Shown piece by piece: positions 1 through 8,679 of a DNA stretch of 64,000 nt. The notes beneath the pieces are model-generated. The model was given only the letters and a program-made list of their open reading frames with translations, searched no databases and had not been told where the DNA came from. How positions within the stretch are numbered: the stretch's first letter is position 1; every line of letters starts with the position of its first letter. This stretch comes from Natronococcus pandeyae (GTDB lineage: Archaea; Halobacteriota; Halobacteria; Halobacteriales; Natrialbaceae), in contig NZ_PHNJ01000002.1 in the NCBI RefSeq assembly GCF_008122205.1, forward strand, positions 310,001-374,000, given 5' to 3'. A program made the position numbers and the translations under genes.

Positions 1-287
1 AGTTCGAACGAGCCCAGCGGTCCCTGGTTCGAAACGGCGAAGAGGACGACGAGACCCACGACGACGCTCGGAAACCCCATCCCGGTGTTGATGATCGAGG
101 TGAGCAACTGCTTGCCCCGAAACTCTTTGAAGCCGAGCAAGAGTGCGACTGGGAGGCTACACAGCGTGCTCAACGCGACCGCGATAAGACTCACGTACAG
201 CGAGACGTAGACGATACTCCGGATGTACGTCCACTCGAAGGGGAACTCGATCAGCAGCGGGTGCAACGCTCCGGTTCCAGGTATCAT
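1..287 (-). CDS. tupB: Tungstate ABC transporter permease, TupB type (N-terminal part, cut by window edge)
   Basis: Reading the minus strand from the ATG at 287 gives about 95 residues before the window ends. After a short lead the protein has a hydrophobic helix ([13 protein letters not shown]), a charged loop (KEFRGKQLL) and a second hydrophobic stretch starting [13 protein letters not shown]. This matches the N-terminus of TupB/CysT-type inner-membrane permeases. It starts 12 nt after the tupA stop on the same strand, so it is the second gene of a tupA-tupB operon; the ATPase (tupC) would be expected beyond the edge. The role would be moving tungstate across the membrane for tungsten enzymes. 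Assignment rests mainly on the tupA partner. Confidence 0.8.
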   Translation of the reverse strand, partial: MIPGTGALHPLLIEFPFEWTYIRSIVYVSLYVSLIAVALSTLCSLPVALLLGFKEFRGKQLLTSIINTGMGFPSVVVGLVVLFAVSNQGPLGSFE

Positions 288-299
288 CCCTATCGCGTA

Positions 300-1235
300 T
301 CAGTCGTCGGTCGTTCTCTCCCAGTCCTCCGGCACGTACTGCTGGAAGTTCGGCTCCTCGGCCAGCGCCTCGGGGAAGAACAGCTGTTCGCCGTCGACGG
401 CGTACTCCGCGATGATCTTCTGGCCCTCGACGCTCGTGAGATAGCCGATGTACGCCATCGCGAGGTCATACTCGACGTTCTCGTGGACGGCGGGGTTAAC
501 CGCGACGATTCCGTACGGATTCGCGAGCAGCTCCGGACCTCCCTCGATCGGCCCCTCGACGAGGATCTCGAGGTCGATATCCGACTGCATGGAGAGATAC
601 GTCCCGCGGTCGGCGAGCGTGTAGCCCCCGCCCTGATTGGTCTGGCTGAGCACTTCTCCCATTCCCTGTCCTCGTTCCTGGTACCACTCGCCGAACTCGT
701 CGACGCCGGCGGCGTCCCAGATCTCGAGTTCCTTCGTGTGCGTCCCGGACTCGTCGCCGCGCGAGAGGAACGTCGACTCCGTCGCGGCGATCTCCTCGAA
801 CGCCTCGGTGATCTCCTCCGCACCCGAAATCCCCGCCGGATCGTCCGACTCGCCGACGACGACGAAATCGTTGAACATGAGATCGCGGCGGTTGACGCCG
901 TACCCGTCCTCGATGAACTCGTCCTCGAGCGAGCGGGCGTGAACCATCACGACGTCCGAGTCGCCGTTTCGTGCGTGCTCGAGCGCGGCACCGGTCCCTT
1001 CGGAAACCGTCTCGACGCCCACACCGTATCGCTCCTCGAACGAGAGGTTCACCTCGTCGAGCAGACCCGTATCGTAGGTGCTCGTCGTCGTCGTGAGCGT
1101 GATGCTCTCGCCGCTGATCGCCGGTCCGCCGTCGCCTTCGTCGCCGTTACCGTCGCTCACGGCCGCACAGCCGGCAAACCCAGCGGCGACGCCGCTCCCG
1201 GCTACCGCGAGGAACCGGCGGCGTTGTATCGCCAT
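300..1235 (-). CDS. tupA: Tungstate ABC transporter substrate-binding lipoprotein TupA
   Basis: A 311-aa extracytoplasmic binding protein. The start at 1235 puts a twin-arginine signal ([12 protein letters not shown]) followed by a lipobox-like AGFAGC at the N-terminus; the longer upstream reading frame would bury it. The mature protein begins with the TupA oxyanion-binding signature [13 protein letters not shown]. Further family features are [28 protein letters not shown] and [12 protein letters not shown]. Expected role: capture of tungstate outside the cell and delivery to TupB, which follows 12 nt downstream. A TATA-like element (CTATTTG on the minus strand) lies about 28 nt before the ATG, so the transcript is probably leaderless. 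WtpA/ModA proteins lack the [11 protein letters not shown] motif, so tungstate is favoured over molybdate. Confidence 0.92.
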   Translation of the reverse strand: MAIQRRRFLAVAGSGVAAGFAGCAAVSDGNGDEGDGGPAISGESITLTTTTSTYDTGLLDEVNLSFEERYGVGVETVSEGTGAALEHARNGDSDVVMVHARSLEDEFIEDGYGVNRRDLMFNDFVVVGESDDPAGISGAEEITEAFEEIAATESTFLSRGDESGTHTKELEIWDAAGVDEFGEWYQERGQGMGEVLSQTNQGGGYTLADRGTYLSMQSDIDLEILVEGPIEGGPELLANPYGIVAVNPAVHENVEYDLAMAYIGYLTSVEGQKIIAEYAVDGEQLFFPEALAEEPNFQQYVPEDWERTTDD

Positions 1236-1244
1236 GGATATCAC

Positions 1245-1278
1245 GACCCACCGAATCGGCAAATAGCTTTGGGTGGGA
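1245..1278 (-). promoter_or_regulatory. tupA promoter with flanking inverted repeat
   Basis: The TATA-like box of tupA (about 1258-1267, read on the minus strand) is flanked by CCCACC (1248-1253) and GGTGGG (1272-1277), an inverted pair that could be a regulator site. Six-base arms in GC-rich DNA may arise by chance, so only the promoter position is reasonably supported. Confidence 0.35.
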
Positions 1279-1465
1279 AGTAACCACATTCAGTTTCAAC
1301 CAAACTCGCCTTCCGCGTCGTCCGGTTGTAGGAGAGTGTTCCAACGAAATGCTCTGCAAACGATAACTGGATCACGTTACAGTACGGCGACGCCAATCCG
1401 TAGCGACGTAGTAGGCTGACCCGGGACCGATGAGTTGTTTGCTCGCAACGCCTAATCGTCGTACG

Positions 1466-1882
1466 ATGTACGTCCGGACGGCGACACCCGACGACGCGCT
1501 CGAGGTTCGGCGGATCCTCGACGGCGCGATGCTCGACCCCGGCGACGTCGAAGCGCGGATCGACGCCGACGACGTCCTCGTCGCCGGCGACCACCGCGGC
1601 GGAAGCGGGGGAGTCGACGGAACGTCGGAGCGGATTCTCGGTGCGCTCGTCCTCGAGCCCCGTGAGTGCGGCGCGCACGTCTCGGCGATCAGCGTCCGGC
1701 GTCGCCACCGGGGACGCGGTATCGGGCGAACGCTGGTCGAACGCGCGCTCGAGCGAGAGTGTCGGCTCACGGCACGGTTCGACGACGGCGTCCGCCCGTT
1801 CTACGAGACACTCGGCTTCGCGATCGAGCCGATCGACGACCAGCGACATCGCGGCGTCGTCGTGGCGGGAAAGGAGTCGTAA
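1466..1882 (+). CDS. GNAT family N-acetyltransferase
   Basis: A 138-aa protein starting MYVRTATPDD; the ATG at 1466 is preferred to the one at 1430 because GNAT proteins normally begin with this beta strand. The acetyl-CoA binding motif A is clear: RRRHRGRGIGRTLVERAL (R/Q-x-x-G-x-G/A type), followed by FYETLGF, the usual GNAT C-terminal motif. It therefore should transfer an acetyl group from acetyl-CoA to an unknown amine. It stands alone between tupA (divergent) and a small membrane protein gene, so context gives no substrate. Length is typical of a single GNAT domain. Confidence 0.85.
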   Translation: MYVRTATPDDALEVRRILDGAMLDPGDVEARIDADDVLVAGDHRGGSGGVDGTSERILGALVLEPRECGAHVSAISVRRRHRGRGIGRTLVERALERECRLTARFDDGVRPFYETLGFAIEPIDDQRHRGVVVAGKES

Positions 1883-1956
1883 CGAGGAGGAGTCGTGACG
1901 GAAGCCGTCCGTTGCCGGCGGAACTTTAACACCGAGAACGTGGTACAGGGCTTCGC

Positions 1957-2319
1957 ATGGCGATACAACGGATGCTCAGCGGTGACCCGTCGAAGAGTGC
2001 GAAGCTGTACCTCGCGATCGGCGTTATCTCGCTCGTAAAGGCAATCGCGGTACGGAAGGATCGGGAACGGTTTCGGACGGAACTGGTCGACGCCGCCCTG
2101 TTCATCGGCGTCGGCGTAGCGCTCCAGAAGTACAGTCAGCTCAAAGCGGAGAAACGAGAGGAAATCGAATCGCAGGTGCCCGACTGGCTGGCCGGCGTCG
2201 CGGAATCCGACGCGGCGAAGGAGGGCGTCCGTTCCCTCGCGAAGCGGCAGTTCGGTGGAGAGCCCGAGCCGGAACCCACGTTCCGCGACCGGGCGAAGGA
2301 CGCGATTTCGGGCCGATAG
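1957..2319 (+). CDS. Conserved haloarchaeal small membrane-associated protein, function unknown
   Basis: 120 aa. Two hydrophobic segments (LYLAIGVISLVKAIAV near residues 18-33 and LFIGVGVALQKY near 48-59) are followed by a charged amphipathic part and a C-terminal RDRAKDAISGR tail. A TTTAAC box about 28 nt upstream fits a leaderless transcript. I do not recognise a named family. The acidic composition, a promoter and a T-rich terminator right after it support a real gene. Its neighbours (a GNAT, and a CHRD protein on the other strand) do not suggest a function. Confidence 0.7.
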   Translation: MAIQRMLSGDPSKSAKLYLAIGVISLVKAIAVRKDRERFRTELVDAALFIGVGVALQKYSQLKAEKREEIESQVPDWLAGVAESDAAKEGVRSLAKRQFGGEPEPEPTFRDRAKDAISGR

Positions 2320-2342
2320 CCCGTCCGTCTGATCGCGAGCGA

Positions 2343-2350
2343 TTTTTTTT
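2343..2350 (+). terminator. Oligo-T terminator after the 120-aa membrane protein gene
   Basis: A run of eight T residues starts 23 nt after the stop codon at 2319. Archaeal transcription commonly ends in such T tracts, and this one stands out in a GC-rich genome. Confidence 0.55.
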
Positions 2351-2428
2351 ACACCAGTCAGCATCGACGAGGGGTACCGCTGCGTGCCAGAAATAGCGGA
2401 AAGCGCCCGAGTAGCGGAGAGCACTCTG

Positions 2429-3046
2429 TTACAACCGAAGATCGTGAAGCTGGCGCACGTCGAACGGCTCGATCTGGCCCGCGAGCTCACCGCCCGGATA
2501 CTCCTCGGTATGGACGTTGACGTACGTCTCGCCCGCTTCGATCTTTTCGACCAGTTGCTGGACGGTCTGGGACTCGGCCTCTGGAACGCGTCCCGCCTGA
2601 ATGACGTCGTCGGTGATCGTTCCCGCGTCCAGCAGGCCGGTGAACGGCCCCTCGACGAGTTCCTCGTCCTGCGTCTCGAAGTCGTGTAGCCAGACCGCGA
2701 CGGGTCCGAGGGGCTCGTCCTCGTGGACGTGCGACATGAACGTGTTCTCGATGTTCGCGAGCGTGAGCGCGAACGTCAGTTCGTCGTCACGGTGCTGGAA
2801 GACGGCGAGCCCGCTCGCGTCCGTTTCGACGCCCTCCTGGGGCAGCAGTCGCGCGACGTAGAGGCCGTGGACGTCGGCCTTTTCGAGGTGGTCGTCCACG
2901 CTCTCGGTTTTCTTCTCGGCGTCGTCGTGATCCGGTTTCTCGTCGTCGTGGTGAGTCGCCGCGACGAGGCCGGAGCCCGCGGTCGCGACGGCTCCGACGC
3001 CGAGGAGTTTGAGCGCTGTTCGTCGAGTCGAATCCGTATCAGTCAT
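2429..3046 (-). CDS. CHRD domain protein with Tat signal
   Basis: 205 aa. The start at 3046 gives MTDTDSTRRTALKLLGVG, a Tat-type signal with hydrophobic core GVGAVATAGSGLVAA, so export is expected. The remainder resembles a CHRD domain (first described in chordin): DASGLAVFQHRDDELTFALTLANIENTFMSHVH is given here only as positions 70-105, followed by a HDF segment, SGLLDAGTITDD and the typical C-terminal YVNVHTEEYPGGELAGQI. In prokaryotes CHRD proteins are secreted and of unknown activity. The region after the signal is Asp/Glu/His-rich (HHDDEKPDHDD), which could bind metal. It lies downstream of tnaA on the same strand but has its own promoter region with a palindrome. Confidence 0.85.
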   Translation of the reverse strand: MTDTDSTRRTALKLLGVGAVATAGSGLVAATHHDDEKPDHDDAEKKTESVDDHLEKADVHGLYVARLLPQEGVETDASGLAVFQHRDDELTFALTLANIENTFMSHVHEDEPLGPVAVWLHDFETQDEELVEGPFTGLLDAGTITDDVIQAGRVPEAESQTVQQLVEKIEAGETYVNVHTEEYPGGELAGQIEPFDVRQLHDLRL

Positions 3047-3092
3047 CGATCGACACCTGGAACGAGCGTCGGGCGACCCCACCATAGTTTTC

Positions 3093-3109
3093 GTTCACAT
3101 ACAGTGAAC
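3093..3109. promoter_or_regulatory. Palindromic operator candidate upstream of the CHRD gene
   Basis: GTTCAC-ATACA-GTGAAC is a perfect 6-bp inverted repeat with a 5-bp spacer, lying 47-63 nt before the CHRD start codon and just upstream of a TATA-like AAACTATGG (minus strand, about 3083-3091). The position is typical for an archaeal regulator site. Confidence 0.5.
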
Positions 3110-3117
3110 AACCCGTG

Positions 3118-3132
3118 GTACGGCCGCCGTAC
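3118..3132. repeat. Second short palindrome between tnaA and the CHRD gene
   Basis: GTACGGC-C-GCCGTAC is a perfect inverted repeat with 7-bp arms, 8 nt from the previous palindrome and 45 nt after the tnaA stop. It could be a stem-loop in the tnaA 3' end or a second operator; the sequence alone does not decide. Confidence 0.4.
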
Positions 3133-3177
3133 AACCGCGTACGATCCACCTACAGCCGGTGCTTCACGTCGACGGCG

Positions 3178-4524
3178 TTAGGACGTGATCGGCTCGAGCG
3201 TCGCCGTGAAGTGGCGGATCTCCTCCATCTCTGGCTCGCTGACGATCTCGAGACCGGAGACTTCCTCGCGGCGCTCGAGGACTGCAGCAGCGGTCTCGGC
3301 GACGTGTTCTAAGTGTTCTCGGTGGTACATCCGTCGCGGGACGGCGAGTCGGACGAGTTCGGGTCGGTCGGTGCCGGGGAACGCGAATCTCCCGAGTTCG
3401 ACCCCCCGAACGCCGCCTTCACGGTAAAGTTCGCAGACCAGGGCCTGTCCGGGGAACTGCTCGGGGTCGAGGTGCGAGAAGAGCGCACCGGCGTCGAGGT
3501 AGACCGCGTGTCCGCCCGCGGGCGTGTACATCGGAACGCCGACCGACTCGAGCATCGAGGCGAGTTCCTGAATCTGCTCGACGCGGTCGGCGACGTAGGC
3601 CTCGTCGACGGCCTCGCGGAGCCCGACCGCCATCGCCGCGACGTCACGGCCGGCCATCCCGCCGTAGGTCGGGAATCCCTCGTAGAGGATCGCTCGCTGC
3701 TTGCACCGCTCGTACAGCCGTTCGTCGTCGGTCGCGACGAAGCCGCCGGCGTTCGACAGGGCGTCTTTCTTGCCGCTCATCACGAGCGCGTCGGCGAGGG
3801 GAAGCTGTTCGCGGGCGACCGCGGCGACCGAGACGTCCGAGAACTCGGCCTCCCGCTGGGTGACGAAGTAGGCGTTCTCGGCGAACCGGCAGGCGTCGAT
3901 GACGAACGTCGCGCCGATCTCGTCCGCGAACTCCCGGACGCGGCGCGTGTTCTCGACGGAGACCGGCTGGCCCGCCGTGGAGTTGTTCGTGATCGTCTGA
4001 ACGACGACCGGAACCCGCTCGGCGCCGTACTCGTCGACGACCGCACGGGCCCGCTCGATCGAGAAGTTCCCTTTGAATGGCCCCTCCGCATCCGGGTCGG
4101 TGGCGTCGTCGACCGGACAGTCGACCGGCTCCGCTCCCTGGTTGGCGATGTGAGCGCGCGTCGTGTCGAAGTGCGTGTTGTTCGGGACGACGTCGCCCTC
4201 CGAGACCAGCGTTCCGTAGAGGACGTTCTCCGCTCCTCGTCCCTGGTGAGCCGGCACCACGCGTTCGAATCCCATCACCTCCTCGACGGCGGACTCGAGT
4301 TCCTCAAAGCTCCGCGACCCCGCGTACGATTCGTCACCTCGGATCAGTGCCGCCCACTGTTCGTCGCTCATCGCGCCCGTTCCGCTGTCGGTGAGCAGAT
4401 CGACGAACACGTCGTCCGAGGGGAGATTGAAGACGTTGTACCCTGCCTCCTCGAGGGCTCGCTCTCGCTGCGCTCGCGATGGGAGCCGGATCTGTTCGAC
4501 CAGTTTCGACTTGTAACCGACCAT
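3178..4524 (-). CDS. tnaA: Tryptophanase / tyrosine phenol-lyase family beta-eliminating lyase
   Basis: 448 aa, close to the usual 460-470 of this PLP enzyme family. Conserved blocks are visible: GYNVFNLPSDDVFVDLLTDSGTGAMS (residues about 29-53), the GDESYAGS motif, PAHQGRGAEN, VVPNNTHFDTTRAHI, NNSTAGQPVS, and the PLP-lysine region SGKKDALSNAGGF with Lys252-Lys253, one of which forms the Schiff base. The C-terminal VRLAVPRR block is also typical. The enzyme would split tryptophan (or tyrosine) into indole (or phenol), pyruvate and ammonia. Tryptophanase and tyrosine phenol-lyase cannot be separated here; haloarchaeal members are usually labelled tryptophanase. It is monocistronic on the minus strand with the CHRD gene downstream. 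Confidence 0.93.
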   Translation of the reverse strand: MVGYKSKLVEQIRLPSRAQRERALEEAGYNVFNLPSDDVFVDLLTDSGTGAMSDEQWAALIRGDESYAGSRSFEELESAVEEVMGFERVVPAHQGRGAENVLYGTLVSEGDVVPNNTHFDTTRAHIANQGAEPVDCPVDDATDPDAEGPFKGNFSIERARAVVDEYGAERVPVVVQTITNNSTAGQPVSVENTRRVREFADEIGATFVIDACRFAENAYFVTQREAEFSDVSVAAVAREQLPLADALVMSGKKDALSNAGGFVATDDERLYERCKQRAILYEGFPTYGGMAGRDVAAMAVGLREAVDEAYVADRVEQIQELASMLESVGVPMYTPAGGHAVYLDAGALFSHLDPEQFPGQALVCELYREGGVRGVELGRFAFPGTDRPELVRLAVPRRMYHREHLEHVAETAAAVLERREEVSGLEIVSEPEMEEIRHFTATLEPITS

Positions 4525-4771
4525 AGGATGGGTTCGTGAGCCAGACAGTTCAACTCGAGTGAGAGGTCCTGGGCACGAACGTCACGAGCGCTCCATCGGC
4601 GACTCGATGTGGGACTCGCTGTGCGAATGCCGCCAGTAATGAGCAAAACGGCACGCTACGGGTCAGTGATCGGCGTGAAAAACGAACGGCATCCGCAGCG
4701 TGTTTAGCGGGTGACTCGTAGCGTCGCTCGGGACGGCGGTCCGCGATCGGACCGCAGGCTCCCGCCTGCTA

Positions 4772-4918
4772 TCAGAGCAGGAGCGACAGCACGGCCAGTA
4801 CCAGGAACGCGAGCACGAGCCACTTGGCGATCGTCATCGAGACGCCTGCGACGCCGGTCGCACCGACCGCGGCAGCGATCAGTGCGATGACGAAGAACAG
4901 TATTGCGAGTTCTAACAT
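4772..4918 (-). CDS. DUF1328 small membrane protein
   Basis: 48 aa beginning [19 protein letters not shown] and continuing [10 protein letters not shown] then a second hydrophobic helix [16 protein letters not shown]. Two transmembrane helices joined by a Gly-rich turn and a total of about 50 residues are exactly the DUF1328 (YtjA-type) pattern. The function of the family is unknown; it is a small inner-membrane protein. The ATG at 4918 is chosen because the longer frame upstream reads into a miniature element. The gene is monocistronic between tnaA and lysC. Confidence 0.85.
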   Translation of the reverse strand: MLELAILFFVIALIAAAVGATGVAGVSMTIAKWLVLAFLVLAVLSLLL

Positions 4919-5095
4919 ACATCGACTTTCGGCGGGATGATAAAAGTGCGTTGAGCCTGAAACTGCCACTCGAGAGCGGTTCGGCCGCCAGAAATTCGGC
5001 GGTAGAGCCGCGTTGGATCCCGGAAGACCGGCTTCAGCGGCATTTTCCCGTAACCGTGACCGAGGAGATCCGAGAAACGTCGGTCGCTCCCGTTC

Positions 5096-5205
5096 ATACT
5101 GTCGGACAGAAGTCAATGAGAAGTCGATCGCGAAGTAGCGACCGTCGCCGCTGGAGACGGCCGCGTCCGAGCGATCGATCTTCAAATAGTTCTGTTCGGC
5201 AGTAT
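5096..5205. mobile_element. 110-bp miniature inverted-repeat element (copy 1)
   Basis: The element has 16-nt imperfect terminal inverted repeats: ATACTGTCGGACAGAA (5096-5111) and TTCTGTTCGGCAGTAT (5190-5205). Its reverse complement aligns without gaps over the full 110 bp to 32442-32551; by hand count 89 of 110 positions agree. Both ends carry TA just inside the outer base, as expected for TA-targeting (IS630/Tc1-like) elements. The last base (5205) is also the A of the lysC TGA stop codon. One frame stays open through both copies, but the differences between copies fall about equally on codon positions 1, 2 and 3, which argues against a protein. Confidence 0.75.
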
Positions 5206-6383
5206 CAGAAGAGGTCCTGTGTCAACTCGAGCGTCCGCTCCCGGTCGTCCCAGTCGACGAAGAGCGCGACGCTGGTCGCGCTCGTGATGATGTCGTGGAC
5301 GTTGATTCGTGCCTCTGCCAGCGGGTTGACGATGTCGCTGATGATCCCCGGCTGGTTGGGGAGTTCGCCGCCGGTGACGCGAACGACTGCGAGGGACTCG
5401 TCGACGGTAACGCTCGAGAGTTCGTCGCGCGCGATGACCTCGCGATGGAGAATGTTCTCGGCGCGTTCGGCCTCCTCCTCGTCGACGTAGAACGTGACGC
5501 TGTCGAGTCCACTCGCGACGGCGTCGACGTTGATGTCGCTCTCGCTGAGCGGTTTCGAGAGGTGGTTGAAGACCCCGGGCTGGTTGCGGATCGCACGGCC
5601 TGCGACCGTCAGACAGGCCAGTGGCCGCTCGCGAAGGTCGACCAGGTTCTGGAACTCGCCCTCGATGCTCGTCCCGCCCGAGAGGAGGTCGCCGTGCTGG
5701 TAGTGGACGACGCGGACGTCGAGCTTTCCGCCCTTGTAGGAGAGCGCGGACGGGGCGACGACCTCGGCGCCGCGGAACGAGAGGTTCCGGAGCTCGTCGA
5801 CGGAAATCTCGCCGACGTTTCGGGCACCTTCGACGACGTTGGGATCGCCGGTCATGACGCCCTCGACGTCGGTGACGATGACGACCTCGTCGGCGTCCAT
5901 GTACTTGCCCATCATGACCGCAGTCGTGTCACTCCCCCCGCGGCCGAGCGTCGTGATCGAGCCGTCCGGTCCCTCGGCGAGGAACCCGGTGATCACCGGC
6001 ACCGTCTCGTCGAGATCTTCGGCGACCTCGAACGCGCGGCGCTGGGTCTCCTCGACGTCGACCTCGCCGTACTCGTCGGTGACGATGGGCCAGTTCTCGC
6101 TGCCGGGCTCGAGGAACGTCGCCTCGACGTCGCGGGCCGTCAGCGCGGCCTTGAGCATCCGGACCGAGGTCCGCTCGCCCATGCTGACGATCTGGGCGCG
6201 GTCGGCCTCGTCGGTGTCGAAGGTGATCTCGTCGAGCAGGTCGTCGGTGGTCGATCCCATCGCGCTCGCGACGACGGCGATCTCGTGACCGTCCTCGACG
6301 GCAGCCGCGATCGAGTCCGCGGCGCGGTTGATTCGGTCACCGCTGCCGAGACTCGTTCCGCCGAACTTCGCTACGACGCGCAT
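5205..6383 (-). CDS. lysC: Aspartate kinase
   Basis: 392 aa. The N-terminal kinase domain opens with [10 protein letters not shown], followed by [14 protein letters not shown], the SMGER(T/S) motif, [23 protein letters not shown] and the VYTADP-like [13 protein letters not shown]. Two C-terminal ACT units follow (from about residue 255, [21 protein letters not shown], and about residue 335, [21 protein letters not shown]), which normally bind allosteric amino acids. The enzyme phosphorylates L-aspartate, the first step to lysine, threonine and methionine. It is transcribed alone; a 110-bp miniature element begins on the final base of its TGA stop. No other genes of the pathway are nearby. Confidence 0.96.
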   Translation of the reverse strand: MRVVAKFGGTSLGSGDRINRAADSIAAAVEDGHEIAVVASAMGSTTDDLLDEITFDTDEADRAQIVSMGERTSVRMLKAALTARDVEATFLEPGSENWPIVTDEYGEVDVEETQRRAFEVAEDLDETVPVITGFLAEGPDGSITTLGRGGSDTTAVMMGKYMDADEVVIVTDVEGVMTGDPNVVEGARNVGEISVDELRNLSFRGAEVVAPSALSYKGGKLDVRVVHYQHGDLLSGGTSIEGEFQNLVDLRERPLACLTVAGRAIRNQPGVFNHLSKPLSESDINVDAVASGLDSVTFYVDEEEAERAENILHREVIARDELSSVTVDESLAVVRVTGGELPNQPGIISDIVNPLAEARINVHDIITSATSVALFVDWDDRERTLELTQDLF

Positions 6384-6605
6384 GCTGGCACCTCACTGAG
6401 GGGAAGCGCGCTGGTGTATTGACTCATGGCAGGTGGTTGCAAGAGCGAGCAGATAACTGTGTCTCATCGTCCGCATTTTTACCCGTAGTCGCGTCCGGTT
6501 GCGCCGTCGCGCAGCGACTCTCGAGCGACGACAGTCGTGACAGTACCCTCTTCTACCGAAAGCGCCGACTGGATTTATGTTCGTGCGTGTCATTACCACA
6601 TTCCA

Positions 6606-7049
6606 ATGAACGTACGGGACGCACTCGAGGCCGACGCCGACGCGCTGGCGGCGATCGCCGACTCACCCACCGACGTGATGCGAAATCTGGTTCACGACCG
6701 AACGGTGCGCGTCGCAGAGGACGGAACCCACGATCCGAACGCGGACGTCTCGGAGTCGCAGTACAGCGGCTCGGATCCCGAGGATCTGCTCGGATTCGTC
6801 AGTTTCGACGCCCGCGAGGACACCGTTCACGTCACGCAACTCGACGGAACCCCCGAAGCGTGCAAACGACTGCTCGCCGAACCGGTTCGGTTCGCCGAAC
6901 GCGAGTCGATGGCCGTCGAGGTTCTGATCGCATCCGGTGCCGGCCCGATCGAGGACGCCGCTGAGGAGTTGGGATTCGAGAGACGAGGACGGGGACCGCA
7001 GTTCGAAGGCGCCTCGACGGTTCGGTTCCGACTGGACCCCGCTAGCTGA
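6606..7049 (+). CDS. GNAT-like acetyltransferase domain protein
   Basis: 147 aa from the ATG at 6606 (MNVRDALEADADALAAIADS). N-terminal residues resemble the first GNAT strand-helix unit; LLGFVSFDARED and HVTQLDGTPEACKRLLAEPVRFAERE correspond to the central sheet and cofactor helix, and AEELGFERRGRGPQFEG to the C-terminal motif. The classical RxxGxG/A loop is not evident, so acetyl-CoA binding is uncertain and it may be a diverged member. It is divergent from lysC, and its last 8 nt overlap the 3' end of the convergent polB gene. Confidence 0.65.
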   Translation: MNVRDALEADADALAAIADSPTDVMRNLVHDRTVRVAEDGTHDPNADVSESQYSGSDPEDLLGFVSFDAREDTVHVTQLDGTPEACKRLLAEPVRFAERESMAVEVLIASGAGPIEDAAEELGFERRGRGPQFEGASTVRFRLDPAS

Positions 7050-8583
7050 ACTTCTGGACCGTGACGTCGAGCGTGTCGAGATCGACGATGGGCGCGTAGC
7101 CGGCGTCGGGATCGATGTTGACGCTCTTCTGGAAGTCCGTCTGGGCCTGCCAGCAGCCGGAATTGATCGCGAGCACGTTGTGGTACTTTCCGAAGCCGAG
7201 CTTGTGAACGTGGCCCGTATGGAAGATGTCCGGAACCTCCTCCATGATGAGGTAGTCCCGTTCTTCGGGTGCGAGTCGAGTGTGACCGCCGAACTGCGGC
7301 GCAACGTGGCGTTTCTTCAGGAGCTGGTACATCGCCTTGTGGGGATCGTCGTAGCTCGCCTTCTCTTCCGGGAGCTCCGCGATCACTTCGTCGAGCGAAA
7401 CGCCGTGATACATCAGGACAGAGACGCCCTCGAGCGTCACCGTCGACGGGTTGCTCACGATGCGCGCGTCGTGGGCGGTCATGATCTCTCGAAGCTCCTC
7501 GTCGAACCCGGGCTGGGGTTCGGCGAGGCGGACCGCGTCGTGGTTACCGGGAATCATGACGATCTCGATGTCGCCCGGGACCCGTTTGAGATGCTCGTTG
7601 AACAGTTCGTACTGCTCGTAGATGTCGATGACGTCGAGTTCCTCGTCCTGGTTCGGATAGATGCCGACGCCCTCGACCATGTCACCGGCAATGAGCAAGT
7701 ACTCGACGTGCTGGGCCTGCTCCGTGTGGAGCCAGTCGGCAAAGCGGTTCCAGGCGTCACCCATAAACTCCTGACTGCCGACGTGGACGTCGCTGATGAG
7801 CGCCGCCTGCACGTGGCGATCGGCGGTCGAGGGTTCGTGCGTCCGCGGAACGTCCGGGAAGTACATCGAGTCGACGAACGCGATCCCCGAGTCGTCGGCG
7901 AGCGTTCCCTCCATCGCCAACACTTCGTCACAGAGCAGTTCGTCGACGAGGTCGGCGTACTCACGATCCTTCATCACCAGCCACGGGAAGGTCCCGGTGG
8001 CGTCCTCGAGTTCGATCAGCCAGTGACCGCTCGCCGTCGACCGAACGTCGTTGACCAGACCGACCATCGCGACGTCACTGCCGCCGGGCATCGACTGGAT
8101 AGCCGTCGCCGGCCGGTGATTGACGCGGCCGCGAAGCTTCGATCCCAGTCGCTCGAGTCGGTCCCGGAACACCGAAACGAAGTCGCCGTACTCCCCCGTA
8201 CCCGTACTCTCTCCGGTCATGTCGCCGACGATCTCGAGCGAGCGTTCGTCGGGATCCGACGACCGTCCGGCACCCTTCGACACCCCCTTCGTTTCAACTG
8301 GACTACCGCCTGCAGTGGACTGTGTATTCGTCTTCTGAGCTCCAGTTGAAGTGGGGGTGTCGGCCGGCGAGGACGGAGGGTCCGACTCGCTCAGATCGTC
8401 CAGCACTGATTCGACGTGCTCGAGGCGAACGACCAGCGCGTCCGACGGAAGTCCCTCGATGACGCGCTGGAGCGTCGCCGCCGGGTCGTCCGCGGACGCG
8501 ATTCGGGTTACCGCCTCGCGTTCGGCGTTGTAGCCGCGGCTCGTGAGTTCGCTGACGATCCGGGCGGGCCCCTCGAGTGGCAC
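7042..8583 (-). CDS. polB: DNA polymerase D small subunit (DP1), exonuclease subunit
   Basis: 513 aa from a GTG at 8583 (VPLEGPARIVSELTSRGYN); no in-frame ATG gives this conserved N-terminus, and the much longer open frame upstream runs antisense through sec11. Residues 1-65 form the N-terminal helical domain, about 66-140 a disordered linker, then an OB-fold (VGLVNDVRSTASGHWLIELED) and a calcineurin-like phosphoesterase domain. Its metal motifs are complete: LISDVHVGS, IAGDMVEGVG, MIPGNHD, MYHGVS and HTGHVHKLG. DP1 is the 3'-5' exonuclease of the euryarchaeal replicase PolD. The linker DNA carries two inverted ORB-like sequences. The gene neighbours the origin, as in other haloarchaea. Confidence 0.95.
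   Translation of the reverse strand: MPLEGPARIVSELTSRGYNAEREAVTRIASADDPAATLQRVIEGLPSDALVVRLEHVESVLDDLSESDPPSSPADTPTSTGAQKTNTQSTAGGSPVETKGVSKGAGRSSDPDERSLEIVGDMTGESTGTGEYGDFVSVFRDRLERLGSKLRGRVNHRPATAIQSMPGGSDVAMVGLVNDVRSTASGHWLIELEDATGTFPWLVMKDREYADLVDELLCDEVLAMEGTLADDSGIAFVDSMYFPDVPRTHEPSTADRHVQAALISDVHVGSQEFMGDAWNRFADWLHTEQAQHVEYLLIAGDMVEGVGIYPNQDEELDVIDIYEQYELFNEHLKRVPGDIEIVMIPGNHDAVRLAEPQPGFDEELREIMTAHDARIVSNPSTVTLEGVSVLMYHGVSLDEVIAELPEEKASYDDPHKAMYQLLKKRHVAPQFGGHTRLAPEERDYLIMEEVPDIFHTGHVHKLGFGKYHNVLAINSGCWQAQTDFQKSVNIDPDAGYAPIVDLDTLDVTVQKFS
8282..8358. repeat. Inverted pair of ORB-like sequences inside polB
   Basis: At 8282-8302 the plus strand reads ACCCCCTTCGTTTCAACTGG plus one base; its complement TCCAGTTGAAACGAAGGGGG is an ORB-type sequence with a G-string. 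At 8340-8358 CTCCAGTTGAAGTGGGGGT lies in the opposite orientation, about 37 bp away. The first encodes SPVETKG (residues 94-100), the second part of TPTSTGAQ, both in the disordered PolD linker. Confidence 0.6.
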
Positions 8584-8679
8584 ACGCCTCGCATTCGTGA
8601 CCGGGGGCAAAAGGATAGCGGATGCAGATCGGTACGGCGAACAGAACCTTGATTGCCGGTCCCGGAATAAGACGGGACG

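Noticed and set aside
4919-5185. Protein frame containing SLTSVRQY as an N-terminal extension of the DUF1328 protein
   Set aside because: It lies in the 110-bp element; differences between the two element copies show no codon bias.
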